A stretch of DNA of 33,477 nt from Verrucomicrobiota bacterium (GTDB lineage Bacteria; Verrucomicrobiota; Verrucomicrobiia; Limisphaerales; SIBE01), in assembly GCA_027623095.1 (NCBI GenBank), contig JAQBVM010000035.1:1-33477 (forward strand), in the 5' to 3' direction. Of the stretch, positions 32,828-33,477 are shown in pieces (positions within the stretch are counted from its first letter, which is position 1; each line of letters begins with the position of its first letter). Position numbers and translations under genes: made by a program. The notes beneath the pieces are model-generated. The model was not told where the DNA came from. It was given only the letters and a program-made list of their open reading frames with translations, and ran no database searches.

Positions 32828-33477
32828 TCGCAATATGGCTTTGGTGCCGGCACAGTGATCGTCTTGGCCTTTTCGACGATTTCAATCTTGGACGCACTCT
32901 CGGACTTGCCAGCTTCGAGCGCGGCATCGCGGACTTTCTTGAGCGAGATATCCTTGGATTTCCAGAACTCGGTGCCAGCCACTTTCGAGAACAGCGTACG
33001 AACCATCGGGAAGCATGCGTGGTGATCGGTGGAGTGGATGATAGTTTCGCCACCATTGCCAAGGTTCTGAGCATCGTGCGCAATGGCCAATGGAGCCCCG
33101 GCGGCAATCAAGAATCTCCGGGAAAGCGCCGACACCGGCGCGACAAGACAGCAACCATCATCGGCGTAGGTGATGCCGACCGCCCACGCCACGCTGCTAA
33201 AAATGGCAGCCCAGCGGTGCTTTTGCCCATTTGGCGTGTTCGCTCCGAACGTCTGCCACTCCTCCACAAACGCAATCCATTCCTTGCCACGGAACGATTG
33301 CAGATCGGTCGTGGGCGGGATGAGGAAGGCTACGCAATCGCCGGCCCATGGCATTCGGACAACGCCTAAGTGCCGCCGCTCAAAGTAGTCCCCGAACTCG
33401 AGGATCTTAATGGCTCTTCGTGTACTCGAGTGGGTGAATTGGGGCCATTTTTGGGCCAGGGAGCGAGTTAAAACTAG
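32824..33477 (-). CDS. Class III nucleotide cyclase-like protein (PycC-like), 5' end outside the window
   Basis: The frame stays open from the stop at 32824 to the right edge (217 codons visible); the ATG at 33354 is internal, since homology-like sequence (LEFGDYFERRHLGVVRMPWAGD) continues upstream of it. The pattern fits the second half of a class III nucleotidyl cyclase: a GD strand VRMPWAGDCVAFLIPP (the metal-binding Asp on the beta2-beta3 hairpin), a long helix KEWIAFVEEWQTF, the strand pair WAVGITYADDGCCLVAPVS, and RRFLIAAGAPLAIAHDAQN, matching the GxxVNxAxRL-type strand/helix of cyclases. The N-terminal motif with the first metal Asp lies beyond the window. The C-terminus is a Lys/Glu linker ending ITVPAPKPYCE. 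Confirmation needs the missing part. Confidence 0.55.
   Translation of the reverse strand, partial: LVLTRSLAQKWPQFTHSSTRRAIKILEFGDYFERRHLGVVRMPWAGDCVAFLIPPTTDLQSFRGKEWIAFVEEWQTFGANTPNGQKHRWAAIFSSVAWAVGITYADDGCCLVAPVSALSRRFLIAAGAPLAIAHDAQNLGNGGETIIHSTDHHACFPMVRTLFSKVAGTEFWKSKDISLKKVRDAALEAGKSESASKIEIVEKAKTITVPAPKPYCE

Noticed and set aside
1..33477. CRISPR array, rRNA or tRNA genes
   Set aside because: No regularly spaced direct repeats and no tRNA arm pattern or rRNA sequence were found by eye on either strand; a tRNAscan/Infernal run would settle it.

Overview
The window looks like a chromosomal segment of a Verrucomicrobiota bacterium (Pedosphaerales/Limisphaerales-like). The basis is gene families rather than a marker gene: a giant PVC-type haem protein (beta-propeller, HEAT repeats, C-terminal CxxCH), a DUF1549/DUF1553 cytochrome followed by a Tat-exported DUF1501 protein, and a pseudopilin with the C-terminal H-X9-DG motif are typical of the Planctomycetes-Verrucomicrobia group. 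Many genes lack a clear Shine-Dalgarno. No rRNA, tRNA or CRISPR was recognised.

Layout. 1-918: an orphan beta-class DNA methyltransferase. 1.0-9.9 kb (+): PVC haem protein, pseudopilin, a Gfo/Idh/MocA oxidoreductase with its MFS transporter (closed by a strong terminator), and a small SAM methyltransferase. 10.0-16.1 kb (-): ABC ATPase and FtsX-type permease joined by an ATGA overlap, then a secreted LamG-like protein and a GT4 glycosyltransferase. 16.5-24.9 kb (-): eight closely spaced genes that look like one operon: PQQ-type beta-propeller, HemW-like radical SAM, UbiC-like chorismate lyase, halogenase-like flavoprotein, GT4, hot-dog thioesterase, DMT-type membrane protein, PaaK-like aryl-CoA ligase. 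Together they suggest manufacture of a modified, possibly glycosylated and exported hydroxybenzoate-type metabolite. 25.3-29.4 kb (+): DUF1549/DUF1553 plus DUF1501 pair, the first with an apparent C-terminal frameshift.

29.4-33.5 kb is a defence-island/gene-graveyard region. It holds two decayed copies of the 3' end of a type IIG/Eco57I-like restriction-methylase, an antitoxin relic, a chimeric ORF, and, running off the right edge on the minus strand, an intact-looking three-gene cassette. In order these are a class III nucleotide cyclase-like protein (5' end outside the window), an E2 ubiquitin-conjugating-like protein, and a cyclic-nucleotide-binding domain fused to a PF10137-type TIR domain. 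Start and stop codons overlap (GTGA, ATGA). The architecture is that of a Pycsar anti-phage system (cyclase plus PycTIR effector) carrying an extra E2-like gene of the sort known from type II CBASS. This is the most interesting item in the window.

Intergenic regions carry several structured repeats: two copies of a ~170-bp element with shared terminal inverted repeats (1015-1184 and 16236-16404, the second nested in an outer inverted repeat), a perfect 16-bp-stem hairpin at 6109-6160, a nested multi-hairpin unit at 25123-25225, and palindromic insertions inside the decayed restriction genes.
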